From: Sphingomonadales bacterium
GTDB lineage: Bacteria; Pseudomonadota; Alphaproteobacteria; Sphingomonadales; Sphingomonadaceae
Direction: 5' to 3'
Assembly (NCBI GenBank): GCA_020200935.1
Contig: JAIVHR010000035.1
Coordinates: forward strand, 1-6,912
DNA: 6,912 nucleotides
This document shows positions 6,476 through 6,912 of the stretch, in pieces. The position numbers and the translations under genes are program-made. The notes below the pieces were generated by a model. It searched no databases and had not been told where the DNA came from. It saw nothing but the letters and a program-made list of their open reading frames with translations. How positions within the stretch are numbered: the stretch's first letter is position 1; the number at the start of each line of letters is the position of its first letter.

Positions 6476-6912
6476 CTAGAAATCGGTTCCCAGCGTGATC
6501 GCCGGGCCCGAGCCGGGCGTCGCATTGCCGGCGATCCGCTGGCGCCAGCTGACGCCAAGCCGCATCGCGCCGTCGCCGACCGGAAACGACAGGCTCGCCT
6601 CGGGGCCGATATCGAGGCGCGCCGCGCCGGGCTGCGCCGCCGCCCAGCTCGCCGCGCCGACCGACAGGGTGGCCCGGCCGGCGTCGATCACCGGGCGCCG
6701 GACCCCGATCGCGCCCTCGGCATAGAGGTCGCGCGATCGCGCCCCGACGATGCCCGCCTGCGCCCAGCCGCCAAGTTCGAGGCCGAGCGGCAGGCCGACG
6801 CCGTCGATGCCGCCGGCGACGCCGAGCGCCCAGGCGTCGCGCCCGCCGTCCTCGATGGCGATCCGGCGTTCGGCGAGGATCTCGACCGGTAGGCGCTCGA
6901 CCGGCCGGATGG
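6476..6912 (-). CDS. C-terminal part of a probable outer-membrane beta-barrel protein (partial)
   Basis: The minus-strand frame is open from the window edge to TAG at 6478-6476, giving 144 residues of a longer protein whose start is outside the window. I do not recognise the family with certainty. The sequence alternates short amphipathic strands with Gly-rich turns (LPLGLELGGWAQAGIVGAR, LYAEGAIGVRRP, ARLDIGPEASLSFPV, AMRLGVSWRQRIAG) and ends ITLGTDF. That pattern, with a terminal Phe, is typical of barrels inserted by the BAM machinery. Codon use is GC-rich and native-like. It is 49 bp upstream of the permease start on the same strand, so it may be the first visible gene of the same transcription unit. 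It may be the C-terminal domain of a larger TPR or adsorption-type outer-membrane protein; only the missing N-terminus would settle this. Confidence 0.65.
   Translation of the reverse strand, partial: IRPVERLPVEILAERRIAIEDGGRDAWALGVAGGIDGVGLPLGLELGGWAQAGIVGARSRDLYAEGAIGVRRPVIDAGRATLSVGAASWAAAQPGAARLDIGPEASLSFPVGDGAMRLGVSWRQRIAGNATPGSGPAITLGTDF

Noticed and set aside
1..6912. tRNA or rRNA genes, CRISPR arrays, insertion sequences
   Set aside because: I saw no cloverleaf-type sequence, no regularly spaced repeats and no transposase or terminal inverted repeats in the window.

Overview
The window looks like a chromosomal segment from a high-GC alphaproteobacterium, most likely a sphingomonad. 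The reasons are the strongly GC-biased codon use, a TIGR02186/PF09608-type protein (an alphaproteobacterial family) coupled to a TSUP permease, the style of the M23 peptidase N-terminus, and a perfect CtrA-type box (TTAA-N7-TTAA). No database search was possible, so the taxonomy is inference.

Layout. Positions 1-201 hold no confident gene but carry the CtrA-like box. A plus-strand gene for a membrane-anchored M23 (LytM-type) murein endopeptidase follows (202-1608). Next, also on the plus strand, is a gene of visibly lower GC for a PD-(D/E)XK-type nuclease-like protein (best start 1693, end 2937). It converges with a minus-strand gene for a HerA-like (DUF87) P-loop ATPase (4653-2959). A roughly 100-bp AT-richer gap (4654-4756) probably holds the HerA promoter and an inverted repeat. 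Beyond it are three more minus-strand genes, transcribed right to left: the C-terminal part of a probable outer-membrane beta-barrel protein (cut by the window edge, stop at 6476), a TSUP (TauE/SafE) permease (6426-5512), and a TIGR02186 membrane-anchored protein (5515-4757) that starts inside the permease stop codon through an ATGA overlap.

Two housekeeping-looking genes appear broken. The M23 gene has an apparently in-frame internal deletion that joins the AYAHM segment directly to the post-domain VDPRSVRF segment. This removes the HxH motif needed for zinc binding and catalysis. The TIGR02186 gene has a single in-frame amber codon (TAG) exactly where the family has a Trp (GIW-x-N), and the rest of the protein continues intact in the same frame.

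How the genes fit together. The permease and TIGR02186 protein form a translationally coupled pair, probably for export of sulfite, organosulfonate or another small anion. The M23 enzyme would remodel peptidoglycan under cell-cycle (CtrA) control if it were active. The low-GC nuclease-like gene is a likely horizontal acquisition inserted between the M23 gene and herA. Its position next to a HerA ATPase recalls HerA-nuclease systems, but opposite orientation and different base composition argue that they are not one operon. It is the most plausible accessory, possibly defence-related, element in the window.
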